The notes below the pieces were generated by a model. That model did no database searches and was not told the origin of the DNA. It saw only the letters and a list, made by a program, of their open reading frames with translations. Source: Gammaproteobacteria bacterium (GTDB lineage Bacteria; Pseudomonadota; Gammaproteobacteria; Eutrophobiales; Eutrophobiaceae). Taken from it: a stretch of DNA of 5,504 bases. How positions within the stretch are numbered: position 1 is the first letter of the stretch; every line of letters starts with the position of its first letter. Below are positions 1 to 5,504 of the stretch, in pieces. Location of the stretch: the NCBI GenBank assembly GCA_009843675.1, contig VYCZ01000404.1, forward strand, positions 1 to 5,504. Direction: 5' to 3'. A program made the position numbers and the translations under genes.

Positions 1-176
1 CCGGCGTCGGGGAATATGCGGTACTGGATTATCCGCTGGGCCAGCCGTTGAGCCGCTACGGATTCGTCCTGCTTTTCAACACCGATGAGCGCCAGGATAC
101 CCCGGTCGATTTGCGCTACGGTCCTGTTATCGACCTCCACCCTTGCTTCGGTGACGCGCTGTATGAGTCCGATCAT
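1..176 (-). CDS. dtd: D-aminoacyl-tRNA deacylase, N-terminal part (runs off left edge)
   Basis: Dtd hydrolyses D-amino acids wrongly attached to tRNA (for example D-Tyr-tRNA) in the cytoplasm and also clears Gly-tRNA(Ala). Reading the minus strand from the ATG at 176-174 gives 58 residues starting MIGLIQRVTEARVEVD, then GILALIGVEKQD and QYRIFPDA. This matches the Dtd N-terminus closely: the MIxLIQRV start, the GVEK segment and the YRIF motif are family hallmarks. The family is about 145 residues, so roughly 60% of the gene, including the Gly-cisPro catalytic motif, lies outside the window. The gene lies downstream of rpiA on the same strand with a 63-base gap. No Shine-Dalgarno-like sequence is visible in the 14 bases before the ATG, and a perfect palindrome (191-215) sits just upstream, so its expression may depend on rpiA readthrough. 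Confidence 0.93.
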   Translation of the reverse strand, partial: MIGLIQRVTEARVEVDNRTVAQIDRGILALIGVEKQDESVAAQRLAQRIIQYRIFPDA

Positions 177-190
177 TTAAGTGACGATTT

Positions 191-215
191 GGGGACGGAA
201 TTGAATTCCGTCCCC
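191..215. repeat. Perfect 12-bp palindrome, REP-like element
   Basis: Arms GGGGACGGAATT (191-202) and AATTCCGTCCCC (204-215) are exact inverse complements around a single G at 203. Neither strand shows a T-run after the hairpin, so it is not a classical terminator. The outer arm GGGGACGG resembles the arm GGGGACAG of the hairpin at 2639-2672, suggesting the same repeat family. I recall such elements as dispersed intergenic palindromes in proteobacteria, sometimes near IS200/Y1-type REP-associated transposases. That link comes from memory and was not searched here. It lies between the rpiA stop and the dtd start, 14 bases upstream of dtd. Confidence 0.75.
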
Positions 216-239
216 GGTTCGCGCAAGGGATACGCCGGT

Positions 240-893
240 TTATTCAAGCCTTGCTACGCCCTGGTCATCGGCCACCAGCAAGAGGTCGGCGCGGCGCCGG
301 GCAAACAGGCCGTTGGTGACCACGCCTACGACCTGGTTGATTTGCTGCTCCAGTTCCGCCGGGTTGAGGATGGGAAGATTGTGAACGTCCAGGATAACGT
401 TGCCGTTGTCCGTGACAAAGTCCTCTCTCAACACCGGCTGGCCGCCCAGTTTCACGATTTCCCGGGCCACGTAACTGCGGGCCATGGGAATGACCTCGAC
501 GGGCAACGGGAAGGCGCCCAGGACGTCCACCATTTTCGAGTCATCGACGATGCAGATGAACCTGTCGCTGACAGCCGCGGTGATCTTCTCCCGGGTCAGG
601 GCGCCGCCTCCTCCCTTGATCAGTTGCAGGTGCCTCGTCGCTTCGTCGGCGCCGTCCACGTAAACCGCGAGCTCGCGCACGCCGTTCAGGTCCATGATCG
701 GAATATTATGTTGCCGCAACCTGGTTTCGGTCGCGATCGAACTGGCTACGGCGCCGTCGATACGGTGCCTGATTTGCGCCAGTTCATCGATAAAGCAGTT
801 GACCGTACTGCCGGTGCCGACACCCACGACCATGTCATCCTCAATGTACTCGATAGCGGCCCTGGCGACCCGTTGTTTTTTTTCCTGGCTCAT
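240..893 (-). CDS. rpiA: Ribose-5-phosphate isomerase A
   Basis: RpiA interconverts ribose-5-phosphate and ribulose-5-phosphate in the non-oxidative pentose phosphate pathway (cytoplasmic). The chosen start, ATG 893-891, gives 217 residues (E. coli RpiA is 219) beginning [17 protein letters not shown]. The frame stays open upstream to 1028, but the extra 45 residues match nothing in the family and would run into ilvA. Visible motifs: phosphate-binding GVGTGST (24-30), YVDGADE with the catalytic-site aspartates D80 and D83, [11 protein letters not shown] with K93 and E102, [11 protein letters not shown] (128-138), and [12 protein letters not shown] (160-171). All residues expected at the active site are present. 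The gene is divergent from ilvA, an arrangement also known in Pseudomonas. The ribosome site is weak: an AGGA lies 11 bases before the ATG. A run of eight A on the coding strand covers codons 4-6 without disturbing the frame. Confidence 0.97.
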   Translation of the reverse strand: MSQEKKQRVARAAIEYIEDDMVVGVGTGSTVNCFIDELAQIRHRIDGAVASSIATETRLRQHNIPIMDLNGVRELAVYVDGADEATRHLQLIKGGGGALTREKITAAVSDRFICIVDDSKMVDVLGAFPLPVEVIPMARSYVAREIVKLGGQPVLREDFVTDNGNVILDVHNLPILNPAELEQQINQVVGVVTNGLFARRRADLLLVADDQGVARLE

Positions 894-975
894 CTGGAGG
901 AGTGTCCTGTTGGTAAATCCCGCGTTGCCGGATTGCGCAGGGGCACGCGCCTGTTCACGGCATACAGGGCAGGCT

Positions 976-1004
976 TTGGCGGAAATCCGGCGTGATGTTA
1001 TCTT
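976..1004 (+). promoter_or_regulatory. Candidate ilvA promoter (weak)
   Basis: TTGGCG (976-981) and TATCTT (999-1004) are separated by 17 bases and each match sigma70 consensus at four of six positions. The predicted transcription start would fall at about 1011, the ilvA ATG itself, so the mRNA would be leaderless or nearly so. A shifted -10 (TATACA, 1004-1009) would place the start inside the coding region. This is a sequence-only guess in the 117-base rpiA/ilvA divergent region; I found no convincing rpiA promoter on the other strand. Confidence 0.25.
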
Positions 1005-1010
1005 ATACAT

Positions 1011-2531
1011 ATGTTTGAAGAATACCAACCGTTAATCAGCGTGGCAGCGACCAGGGTTTACGACGTCGCCCGGCGCTCCTCCCTGGATTACGCAGGCCAG
1101 GCTTCCCGGGCGCTGGACAACCATATCTGGCTGAAGCGGGAAGACCAGCAATCAGTGTTTTCCTACAAGTTGCGCGGCGCCTATAACCTGATTGCCACAC
1201 TGAGCGATGAGCAGAAACGCAACGGGGTCATCGCGGCTTCCGCCGGAAACCATGCCCAGGGTGTCGCCCTGGCCGCCGGCAAGATGAATATCGGCGCAAT
1301 TATCGTGATGCCGAAGACTGCGCCGGAGATCAAGGTAAGCGCAGTAAGGCGTCTTGACGCCAGGGTAGTCCTGCACGGCAACACCTATGACGAGGCCCGG
1401 TTGCACGCAGAAGAACTGGCTGCCAGGGAAGGCAGGACCTTCATCCCACCCTACGATCACCCGCTGGTCATTGCCGGGCAGGCTACCGTGGGCGTGGAGC
1501 TACTGGAGCAGTGTGAAGAGCCGCCGGACTGTATCTTCGTCCCGGTCGGCGGCGGCGGATTGATCGCCGGCATCGCGCTGTACGTGAAAGCGACCAGCCC
1601 GGGGATAAAAGTTATCGGTGTGGAGCATGACGGGGCGGCAAGCATGTACCGGGCGATGGAAGCCGGTGACAGGGTTACCCTGGACCACGTGGACATCTTC
1701 GCCGACGGCGCCGCAGTGAAGCAGGCGGGTGAGGAAACATTCCGCATTTGCCGGGAGCTGATCGATGAGGTCCTGCCGGTCAGCGTCGATGAGATCTGCG
1801 CGGCAGTCAAGGATATATTCGAGGATACCCGCTCCATCCCGGAACCAGCCGGGGCACTGGCCCTGACCGGGTTGAAAAAATATGTTCAGCGGGAAAACCT
1901 GAAGGACGGGCGCCTGGTCGCCATTCTCAGCGGCGCCAACGTAAACTTTGACCGCCTGCGCCATATCGCCGAACTGTCGGCGCTGGGTGAACAGCGGGAG
2001 GCGTTGATTTGTACCACGATTTCCGAACGCCCCGGTAGTTTTCGTACCCTGTGCCACGACCTGGGCCCGCGCCAGATCACGGAATTCAACTACCGGTATT
2101 GCGATACCGAAGAGGCGCATATCTTCGTGGGTGTACAGTTGCGCCACGGCGTCAGGGAAAAGAGCCAGTTACTGGCAAATTTACGGGACAAGGGCTACCA
2201 GGTCATCGACCTGAGCAATGACGAAGTGGCGAAGATGCATATCCGTTACATGGTAGGCGGCCATGCGCCCGGGGTTACCGATGAACTGCTGTACAGGTTT
2301 GAATTCCCCGAGCGTTCCGGGGCGCTGCTGCATTTTCTTACACAGATGAGCTCGCGCTGGAACATCAGCCTGTTCCACTACCGCAATCACGGCGCTGCTT
2401 ATGGGCGGGTGCTGATGGGCATACAGGTGCCGCCGGACCAGACCGGCGAATTCCAGGAATTCCTGGACGGCCTGGGGATTGAGTATTCGGAAGAGACGAA
2501 CAATCCTGCCTACAGGATCTTTCTCAACTGA
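1011..2531 (+). CDS. ilvA: Threonine ammonia-lyase, biosynthetic (threonine dehydratase)
   Basis: IlvA deaminates L-threonine to 2-oxobutanoate, the first committed step of isoleucine synthesis, using pyridoxal phosphate; the enzyme is a cytoplasmic tetramer. The 506 residues (E. coli 514) show a fold-type II PLP domain at about 1-320: [11 protein letters not shown] carrying the PLP lysine K53, SAGNHAQG (78-85), the phosphate-binding loop GGGGLIAG (180-187), [11 protein letters not shown] (275-285) and the cofactor-ring site LSGAN (307-311). Two C-terminal ACT-like regulatory domains follow, about 331-400 ([13 protein letters not shown]) and 427-500 ([14 protein letters not shown]). Both being present argues for the isoleucine-inhibited, valine-relieved biosynthetic form rather than the short catabolic TdcB. 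The start [20 protein letters not shown] aligns with Pseudomonas-type IlvA (TRVYDVA); no Shine-Dalgarno precedes it. It is divergent from rpiA and is followed by the hairpin cluster at 2557-2672. Confidence 0.97.
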   Translation: MFEEYQPLISVAATRVYDVARRSSLDYAGQASRALDNHIWLKREDQQSVFSYKLRGAYNLIATLSDEQKRNGVIAASAGNHAQGVALAAGKMNIGAIIVMPKTAPEIKVSAVRRLDARVVLHGNTYDEARLHAEELAAREGRTFIPPYDHPLVIAGQATVGVELLEQCEEPPDCIFVPVGGGGLIAGIALYVKATSPGIKVIGVEHDGAASMYRAMEAGDRVTLDHVDIFADGAAVKQAGEETFRICRELIDEVLPVSVDEICAAVKDIFEDTRSIPEPAGALALTGLKKYVQRENLKDGRLVAILSGANVNFDRLRHIAELSALGEQREALICTTISERPGSFRTLCHDLGPRQITEFNYRYCDTEEAHIFVGVQLRHGVREKSQLLANLRDKGYQVIDLSNDEVAKMHIRYMVGGHAPGVTDELLYRFEFPERSGALLHFLTQMSSRWNISLFHYRNHGAAYGRVLMGIQVPPDQTGEFQEFLDGLGIEYSEETNNPAYRIFLN

Positions 2532-2556
2532 TACGTTAATGAGTCGTCAAAAACCT

Positions 2557-2575
2557 GCCCCCGCGAAGGCGGGGC
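2557..2575. repeat. GC-rich hairpin, first unit of the palindrome cluster
   Basis: CCCCGC (2559-2564) pairs with GCGGGG (2569-2574) around a GAAG loop, and an outer G2557-C2575 pair is possible with one bulged C. The sequence, together with GAGAATCCAG just after it, resembles the CCCGC-GAA-GCGGG ...AATCCAG dispersed repeats I recall from many proteobacterial genomes (recalled, not searched). On the plus strand no T-run follows. On the minus strand a stretch GGTTTTTGA follows, so it could act as a weak back-up terminator for leftward transcripts. It starts 25 bases after the ilvA stop. Confidence 0.6.
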
Positions 2576-2589
2576 GACATGAGAATCCA

Positions 2590-2631
2590 GGGGTCAGAGT
2601 AAGAAATTCGAAGAATTTTTACTCTGACCCC
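2590..2631. repeat. Long inverted repeat (GGGGTCAGAGTAA type)
   Basis: The left arm begins GGGGTCAGAGTAA (2590-2602) and the right arm ends TTACTCTGACCCC (2619-2631), an exact 13-bp inverse complement. The pairing continues through AAATTC/GAATTT with one unpaired base to a short GAA loop near 2610-2612, so nearly the whole 42 bases fold into one hairpin. No coding potential. It is the middle unit of the cluster after ilvA and has the build of a dispersed REP-like palindrome. Confidence 0.75.
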
Positions 2632-2638
2632 ATAAATC

Positions 2639-2672
2639 AAAAGGGGACAGCTTTTTAATTCTGTCCCCTTTT
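2639..2672. terminator. Bidirectional rho-independent terminator / palindromic repeat between ilvA and 6S RNA
   Basis: AAAAGGGGACAG (2639-2650) and CTGTCCCCTTTT (2661-2672) are perfect 12-bp inverse complements around a 10-base loop. The GC-rich stem is flanked by A4 and T4 on both strands, so each strand reads as stem followed by a short U-tract. It is well placed to end ilvA transcription rightward and the 6S RNA precursor leftward, lying about 12 bases past the predicted 6S 3' end. The U-tract is short, so efficiency is uncertain. The arm GGGGACAG is related to GGGGACGG of the palindrome at 191-215, so it may be a repeat element recruited as a terminator. Confidence 0.65.
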
Positions 2673-2684
2673 CTACACTGGTGG

Positions 2685-2866
2685 GTATCAACCATCGTGC
2701 CGTTGCGGGCAATAAACTTGAACCAGAGGTTCAAGTGGGAACAGCGGGCGTTATATCAGGCTTCCCACCTCAAGTGGGCTTGCACACAATAGCGCGGTTC
2801 AGCTCCCTACATTACAGGAAATAAGCTCAAGTTTCTGTAGGCCCGCTGGCGAACACGACAGAAGAT
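2685..2866 (-). ncRNA. ssrS: 6S RNA
   Basis: 6S RNA binds sigma70 RNA polymerase by mimicking an open promoter and restrains transcription in stationary phase. On the minus strand the 5' part reads GTGTTCGCCAGCGGGCC, nearly the E. coli 5' segment, and the 3' part has CACTTGAACCTCTGGTTCAA followed by TTGCCCGC and CGGCA, as in E. coli. The terminal stem pairs TCGTG with CACGA and TATC with GATA; GGGTATC (2870-2864) and GATACCC (2689-2683) could extend it. Internal hairpins include arms at 2716-2724/2728-2736 (nine pairs) and 2764-2768/2774-2778. The ends are set by alignment to E. coli (184 nt there, about 182 here) and may be off by a few bases. It follows zapA on the same strand, as in E. coli, but only about eight bases after the stop codon. 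Confidence 0.92.
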
Positions 2867-2873
2867 ACCCAAA

Positions 2874-2903
2874 TTTATTCATTCCCGACCAGAACGCCGT
2901 CAA
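2874..2903 (-). promoter_or_regulatory. Candidate sigma70 promoter for 6S RNA, inside the zapA 3' end
   Basis: On the minus strand TTGACG (2903-2898, five of six to consensus) is followed after 18 bases by AATAAA (2879-2874, four of six). Seven bases later comes A2866, which aligns with the 5' A of E. coli 6S RNA. The -10 overlaps the zapA stop codon and the -35 lies within the last ten zapA codons. The agreement between the promoter spacing and the independently aligned RNA 5' end supports it, although the -10 is weak. Confidence 0.5.
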
Positions 2904-3174
2904 TCTTGGTTTGCAGACGTTTCACAATCGAGTCCACAGATTCAGTATAGTCCTTATTTTTGCGTTTGTATGCAAGGAGTTCATTGGCGATATTCAGCGT
3001 CGCCATAATGACTATGCGCTCAGTGCCGATCACGTTGCCGCTGCCTTTCACCTCCAGCAATTTTTCATTGACAAAATCCACCACGGCATACAACTGCTCG
3101 CGCTCATCGTCTGGGCAGGATTACAGGTATTCCTTGTCAAGAATCGATACCCGAACCGGCTTGGATTGTGTCAT
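2875..3174 (-). pseudogene. zapA: Cell division protein ZapA, interrupted by an in-frame TAA
   Basis: ZapA binds FtsZ and cross-links protofilaments at the division ring. From ATG 3174-3172 the frame reads MTQSKPVRVSILDKEYL, then TAA (3123-3121) at codon 18, then continues without frame change: SCPDDEREQLYAVVDF, IGTERIVIMATLNIANELL and a C-terminal helical part ending VGNE at the TAA 2877-2875. Both sides match ZapA (VxILDKEY, then CPxxER, then the MAALNI-like segment), and the total of 99 codons is the usual family size, so the stop looks like a point lesion or a sequencing error, not a frameshift. A TTG at 3093 could in principle restart a 72-residue product, but it would lack the N-terminal beta strand and has no ribosome site. 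The ATG overlaps the stop of the upstream ZapB-like gene (ATGA), implying translational coupling, and the 6S promoter lies in its 3' end. Confidence 0.85.
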
Positions 3175-3395
3175 GAACGGGTTTCCATGGCCCGCAATCG
3201 CGCAATCATGGATTCGACACGAAACCTTGCCTGCTCTGTTTTTTCGATGAGCACGGCGCGCTCGCTTATCAGGTTTTTTTGCTGGTGACGCAAGGCGGAA
3301 TTCTCATTTTTCAACGAGTCGACCGTCTTGATGAGATCATCGACCCGCGCCTCAAGTACCCCCAAGTCTACATTTTCATGATTATTTTCTGGCAT
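3171..3395 (-). CDS. ZapB-like small coiled-coil protein (TIGR02449 type)
   Basis: A 74-residue protein starting MPENNHENVDLGVLEARVDD. After about 12 polar residues it is almost entirely a predicted coiled coil (about 13-70), with leucine/valine spacing such as LEARVDDLIKTVDSLKNEN and the segment LIEKTEQARFRVESMIARLR. The latter closely resembles the LIEKNEHARSRVEAMI-type sequence I recall from the small TIGR02449 proteins next to zapA in pseudomonads, often annotated as ZapB-like division factors. No catalytic motifs, membrane segment or signal peptide. A role with ZapA at the division ring is inferred from family and context, not shown. Its TGA (3173-3171) overlaps the zapA ATG by four bases. 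A weak GGA (GGAAATAAGAAA) precedes the ATG, and a good sigma70 promoter lies upstream at 3450-3478. Confidence 0.88.
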   Translation of the reverse strand: MPENNHENVDLGVLEARVDDLIKTVDSLKNENSALRHQQKNLISERAVLIEKTEQARFRVESMIARLRAMETRS

Positions 3396-3449
3396 TTTCT
3401 TATTTCCAGCGGCTGGTTATTCCCCGTAAAACGCAAGCGTTTATATATC

Positions 3450-3478
3450 AATATAGAACGCGGTTGCGAGGCGGTCAA
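3450..3478 (-). promoter_or_regulatory. Sigma70-type promoter for the zapB-like/zapA operon
   Basis: On the minus strand TTGACC (3478-3473) and TATATT (3455-3450) each match consensus at five of six positions and are separated by exactly 17 bases. Transcription would start near 3443, giving a leader of about 48 bases before the ATG at 3395. This is the best promoter match in the window. Confidence 0.6.
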
Positions 3479-3511
3479 GATTCAGTATGCCAATACTTTT
3501 CATCATTGCTT

Positions 3512-3539
3512 TTGACATTCCATCAAGGTACCGTAGGAC
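3512..3539 (+). promoter_or_regulatory. Candidate pepP promoter (weak -10)
   Basis: A perfect TTGACA at 3512-3517 is followed after 16 bases by TAGGAC (3534-3539), only three of six to the -10 consensus. Transcription would start about 20 bases before the pepP ATG at 3565. The exact -35 makes it worth listing; the -10 does not convince by itself. Confidence 0.3.
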
Positions 3540-3564
3540 ATACCTGAAATCCGTGCTACGCCAC

Positions 3565-4878
3565 ATGAAAAAGAGCGAATACAGCAAGCGCCGCAAAAAA
3601 CTCATGGACATGCTGGGAGATGACAGCATTGCCATTCTGCCCGCCGCGCCAGAGAAAATACGCAACCGGGATGTGGCGTTTCGCTATCGTCCTGACAGCG
3701 ATTTTTTTTACCTGACTGCGTTCGCGGAACCGGAAGCCGTCCTGGCGCTGATCCCGGGCCGCAGCCAGGGTGAGTTTATCCTGTTCTGCCGCGAGCGTGA
3801 TCCGAAACAGGAAACCTGGCACGGTTCGCGTGCGGGCCTGGAGGGCGCCTGCAATGATTACGGCGCGGATGACGCTTATCCCATTACCGATATGGACGAC
3901 ATCCTGCCCGGATTGCTGGAGAACAGGGAACGGATTTATTACACCATGGGAAACGACATCGCGTTCGACCAGCGCGTGCTCGGCTGGGTCAACCAGGTGC
4001 GCGGCAAGATCCGTACCGGGGTGCACGCGCCGGAGGAATTCATCTCCCTGAACCACATCCTGCATGACATGCGCCTGTATAAGAGCCGATATGAAATCAG
4101 CAAGCTGCGCGATGCCGCAACTATTTCGGCCAAAGCCCATGTGCGCGCGATGAAGGCGTGCCGGCCGGGCATGATGGAATACCAGGTCGAAGCGGAACTG
4201 CTCCATGAATTCATGCGCCGGGGCGCATTCAGCCCGGCGTATCCCAGCATCGTGGGCAGCGGGGCGAACAGTTGCGTCCTGCACTACATCGACAACACGA
4301 GGGAAATGAAGGACGGGGACATCCTGTTGATTGACGCCGGCGCTGAATACGAAGGTTATGCGAGCGACGTCACCCGCACATTTCCTGTCAGCGGCCGTTT
4401 CAGCGACCTCCAGCGCGCCGTGTACGAGGTAGTCCTGGCCGCGCAGCTTGCCGCCATTGACGCGGTAAGGCCGGGAAATCACTGGAATCAACCCCATGAC
4501 TCAGCAGTTGAGGTGTTGACCGAAGGCCTGGTCGCCCTGGGCATCCTGAAGGGATCAGCGCAAACGCTTATAGAAAAAGAGGACTATAAACGTTATTTCA
4601 TGCACAAGACCGGTCATTGGCTGGGGATGGACGTACACGACGTCGGTGATTACAAGTTAGGCAATGAGTGGCGCATGCTGGAACCCGGCATGGCGTTGAC
4701 CGTCGAGCCGGGGTTATATTTTCCGCCGCAGAAGGGCCTTGCCAAAAAATGGTGGAACATCGGCGTGCGTATTGAAGATGACGTGCTGGTAACGAAATCC
4801 GGGCATGAGGTGCTGAGCCGGGATGCGCCCAAAAGCATTCCGGAAATCGAGGCCCTGATGGCGCATAACAACGGATGA
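3565..4878 (+). CDS. pepP: Xaa-Pro aminopeptidase (aminopeptidase P)
   Basis: PepP removes the N-terminal residue from peptides whose second residue is proline, using a dinuclear metal centre (Mn in E. coli); cytoplasmic. The product from ATG 3565 is 437 residues (E. coli 441). Residues 1-165 form the N-terminal domain ([29 protein letters not shown]), and 175-437 form the pita-bread catalytic domain. All five metal ligands are visible: D257 (LLIDAGAE), D268 ([12 protein letters not shown]), H351 ([12 protein letters not shown]), E381 (TVEPGLY) and E404 (RIEDD). The supporting histidines H240, H347 and H358 are also there. The frame is open back to an ATG at 3487, but the 26 extra residues match nothing I know, and [17 protein letters not shown] fits the usual family start. 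No Shine-Dalgarno is seen at either. ubiH follows eight bases later, so the two are probably one operon. Confidence 0.96.
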   Translation: MKKSEYSKRRKKLMDMLGDDSIAILPAAPEKIRNRDVAFRYRPDSDFFYLTAFAEPEAVLALIPGRSQGEFILFCRERDPKQETWHGSRAGLEGACNDYGADDAYPITDMDDILPGLLENRERIYYTMGNDIAFDQRVLGWVNQVRGKIRTGVHAPEEFISLNHILHDMRLYKSRYEISKLRDAATISAKAHVRAMKACRPGMMEYQVEAELLHEFMRRGAFSPAYPSIVGSGANSCVLHYIDNTREMKDGDILLIDAGAEYEGYASDVTRTFPVSGRFSDLQRAVYEVVLAAQLAAIDAVRPGNHWNQPHDSAVEVLTEGLVALGILKGSAQTLIEKEDYKRYFMHKTGHWLGMDVHDVGDYKLGNEWRMLEPGMALTVEPGLYFPPQKGLAKKWWNIGVRIEDDVLVTKSGHEVLSRDAPKSIPEIEALMAHNNG

Positions 4879-4886
4879 TGTGAGCG

Positions 4887-5504
4887 GTGTATGATATTGC
4901 GGTCATTGGCGGCGGCATGGCCGGCGCCGGCCTTGTCTGCGCCCTTGCCGGAGCGAAAGCCGGCCTTGCCCTGGTGGAGGAGAGGCCGGCGCGGGATGAC
5001 CACCCCCACAGTGATGATGCCAGGGGCATGGCATTATCGCTATCCTCCCGGAAGATACTGGACGAGACAGGCTTATGGCCGAAACTGGAAACATCCGCCT
5101 GTCCCATCGAGCGCATACACGTCAGTACCCGGGGCCGTTTCGGCTGTGTCAGGATGTCCGTCGGCATGCTCGATCAGGATGCGCTGGGTTATGTTGTTCC
5201 GGCGCATGAACTGGGGCGCGCGCTGTACCGGGAAATTACCGGAAAGGACAATATCGACATATTCTGTCCCGCGACTGCCGAAGGGATAGAGACTGAATCC
5301 GGGTCGGTTGCCGTGCGTATCAGGCAGGCCGGTGGGGAGACAGTCATCAAGTGCAGGCTGCTGGTGATTGCGGAGGGCGCATTTTCCAGCCTGAGGGATC
5401 TGGCCGGGATCAAAACCAGAGTTCATGATTACCGGCAATCGGCCATCGTTTCGAATATCACGGTTTCCCGGGACCACCGTAACACGGCATACGAGCGATT
5501 TGTT
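4887..5504 (+). CDS. ubiH: 2-octaprenyl-6-methoxyphenol hydroxylase UbiH, N-terminal part (runs off right edge)
   Basis: UbiH is an FAD-dependent monooxygenase that hydroxylates the ubiquinone ring precursor, as part of the Ubi biosynthesis complex. The first 206 codons are present (family about 400). The frame has a TGA at 4881, so the GTG at 4887 is the only sensible start; it gives [19 protein letters not shown] with the FAD-binding GxGxxG-type loop at 8-13. Then come the E31/E32 acidic end of beta-2, [15 protein letters not shown] (44-58), related to the RAIALS motif of the family, and [18 protein letters not shown] (158-175), the second FAD motif. The end AYERFV matches the AFERF segment of E. 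coli UbiH. The second FAD motif has Glu (E163) where Asp is commonest. The gene starts eight bases after the pepP stop. The pepP-ubiH order is usual in gammaproteobacteria, and ubiI would be expected beyond the window. The related UbiI is a possible alternative, but position and the N-terminal sequence favour UbiH. Confidence 0.9.
   Translation, partial: MYDIAVIGGGMAGAGLVCALAGAKAGLALVEERPARDDHPHSDDARGMALSLSSRKILDETGLWPKLETSACPIERIHVSTRGRFGCVRMSVGMLDQDALGYVVPAHELGRALYREITGKDNIDIFCPATAEGIETESGSVAVRIRQAGGETVIKCRLLVIAEGAFSSLRDLAGIKTRVHDYRQSAIVSNITVSRDHRNTAYERFV

Noticed and set aside
48..995. A 315-codon open frame on the plus strand opposite rpiA
   Set aside because: It lies antisense to a clear rpiA and dtd start, has low-complexity His/Asp/Gly-rich composition typical of reading the wrong strand of a GC-rich gene, and shows no recognisable motif.
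1500..2147. A 215-codon minus-strand frame opposite ilvA
   Set aside because: Shadow of ilvA, which is complete and conserved from end to end.
2911..3288. Plus-strand frames of 125 and 96 codons opposite zapA and the zapB-like gene
   Set aside because: The minus strand carries recognisable ZapA and coiled-coil proteins with an ATGA overlap; the plus-strand frames have no ribosome site or homology.
3487..3564. A 26-residue N-terminal extension of PepP from ATG 3487
   Set aside because: It has no counterpart in the family and no ribosome site, and the candidate promoter at 3512-3539 falls inside it.
3701..3710. Run of eight T in pepP (and eight A in rpiA codons 4-6) as possible programmed slippage sites
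   Set aside because: Both frames are intact and full length across the runs, and no alternative frame of interest follows.
3556..4497. A 313-codon open frame on the minus strand opposite pepP
   Set aside because: pepP on the other strand has every catalytic residue; the antisense product is His/Arg/Val-rich shadow sequence without family resemblance.
1..5504. A hidden defence, CRISPR, toxin-antitoxin or biosynthetic system
   Set aside because: All long stretches are accounted for by housekeeping genes, 6S RNA and short palindromes; no spacer-repeat array, integrase, transposase gene or unexplained conserved frame is visible.

Overview
The window is chromosomal housekeeping DNA from a gammaproteobacterium outside the enterics. 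The evidence is the gene set (dtd, rpiA, ilvA, 6S RNA, zapA, a ZapB-like gene, pepP, ubiH), the divergent rpiA/ilvA pair, the ssrS-zapA-zapB-like block divergent from pepP-ubiH, and protein sequences that resemble Pseudomonas-type orthologues more than those of E. coli. The genus cannot be named from sequence alone. Both ends cut genes: dtd at the left (only its N-terminal part is present) and ubiH at the right (only the first 206 codons).

Layout. Bases 1-176 (-): start of dtd, D-aminoacyl-tRNA deacylase. Bases 177-239: a short gap with a perfect 12-bp palindrome. Bases 240-893 (-): rpiA. Bases 894-1010: divergent intergenic region. Bases 1011-2531 (+): ilvA. Bases 2532-2684: three consecutive hairpin/palindrome units, the last shaped like a bidirectional terminator. 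Bases 2685-2866 (-): 6S RNA. Bases 2875-3174 (-): zapA, interrupted by an in-frame TAA at codon 18. Bases 3171-3395 (-): a small coiled-coil ZapB-like protein whose stop overlaps the zapA start. Bases 3396-3564: divergent promoter region. Bases 3565-4878 (+): pepP. From 4887 (+): ubiH, started by GTG.

Functionally the genes are largely independent: pentose-phosphate metabolism (RpiA), isoleucine synthesis (IlvA), tRNA proofreading (Dtd), control of sigma70 RNA polymerase (6S RNA), division-ring assembly (ZapA and the ZapB-like protein), Xaa-Pro peptide trimming (PepP) and ubiquinone synthesis (UbiH). I see no defence system, CRISPR, integrase, transposase gene or biosynthetic cluster.

The points worth a second look are the zapA nonsense codon, the palindromic repeat cluster with a related copy near dtd, the compact zapA/6S arrangement with the 6S promoter inside the zapA 3' end, the absence of the usual neighbours (5-formyl-THF cyclo-ligase and the UPF0149 gene), and the scarcity of Shine-Dalgarno sites.
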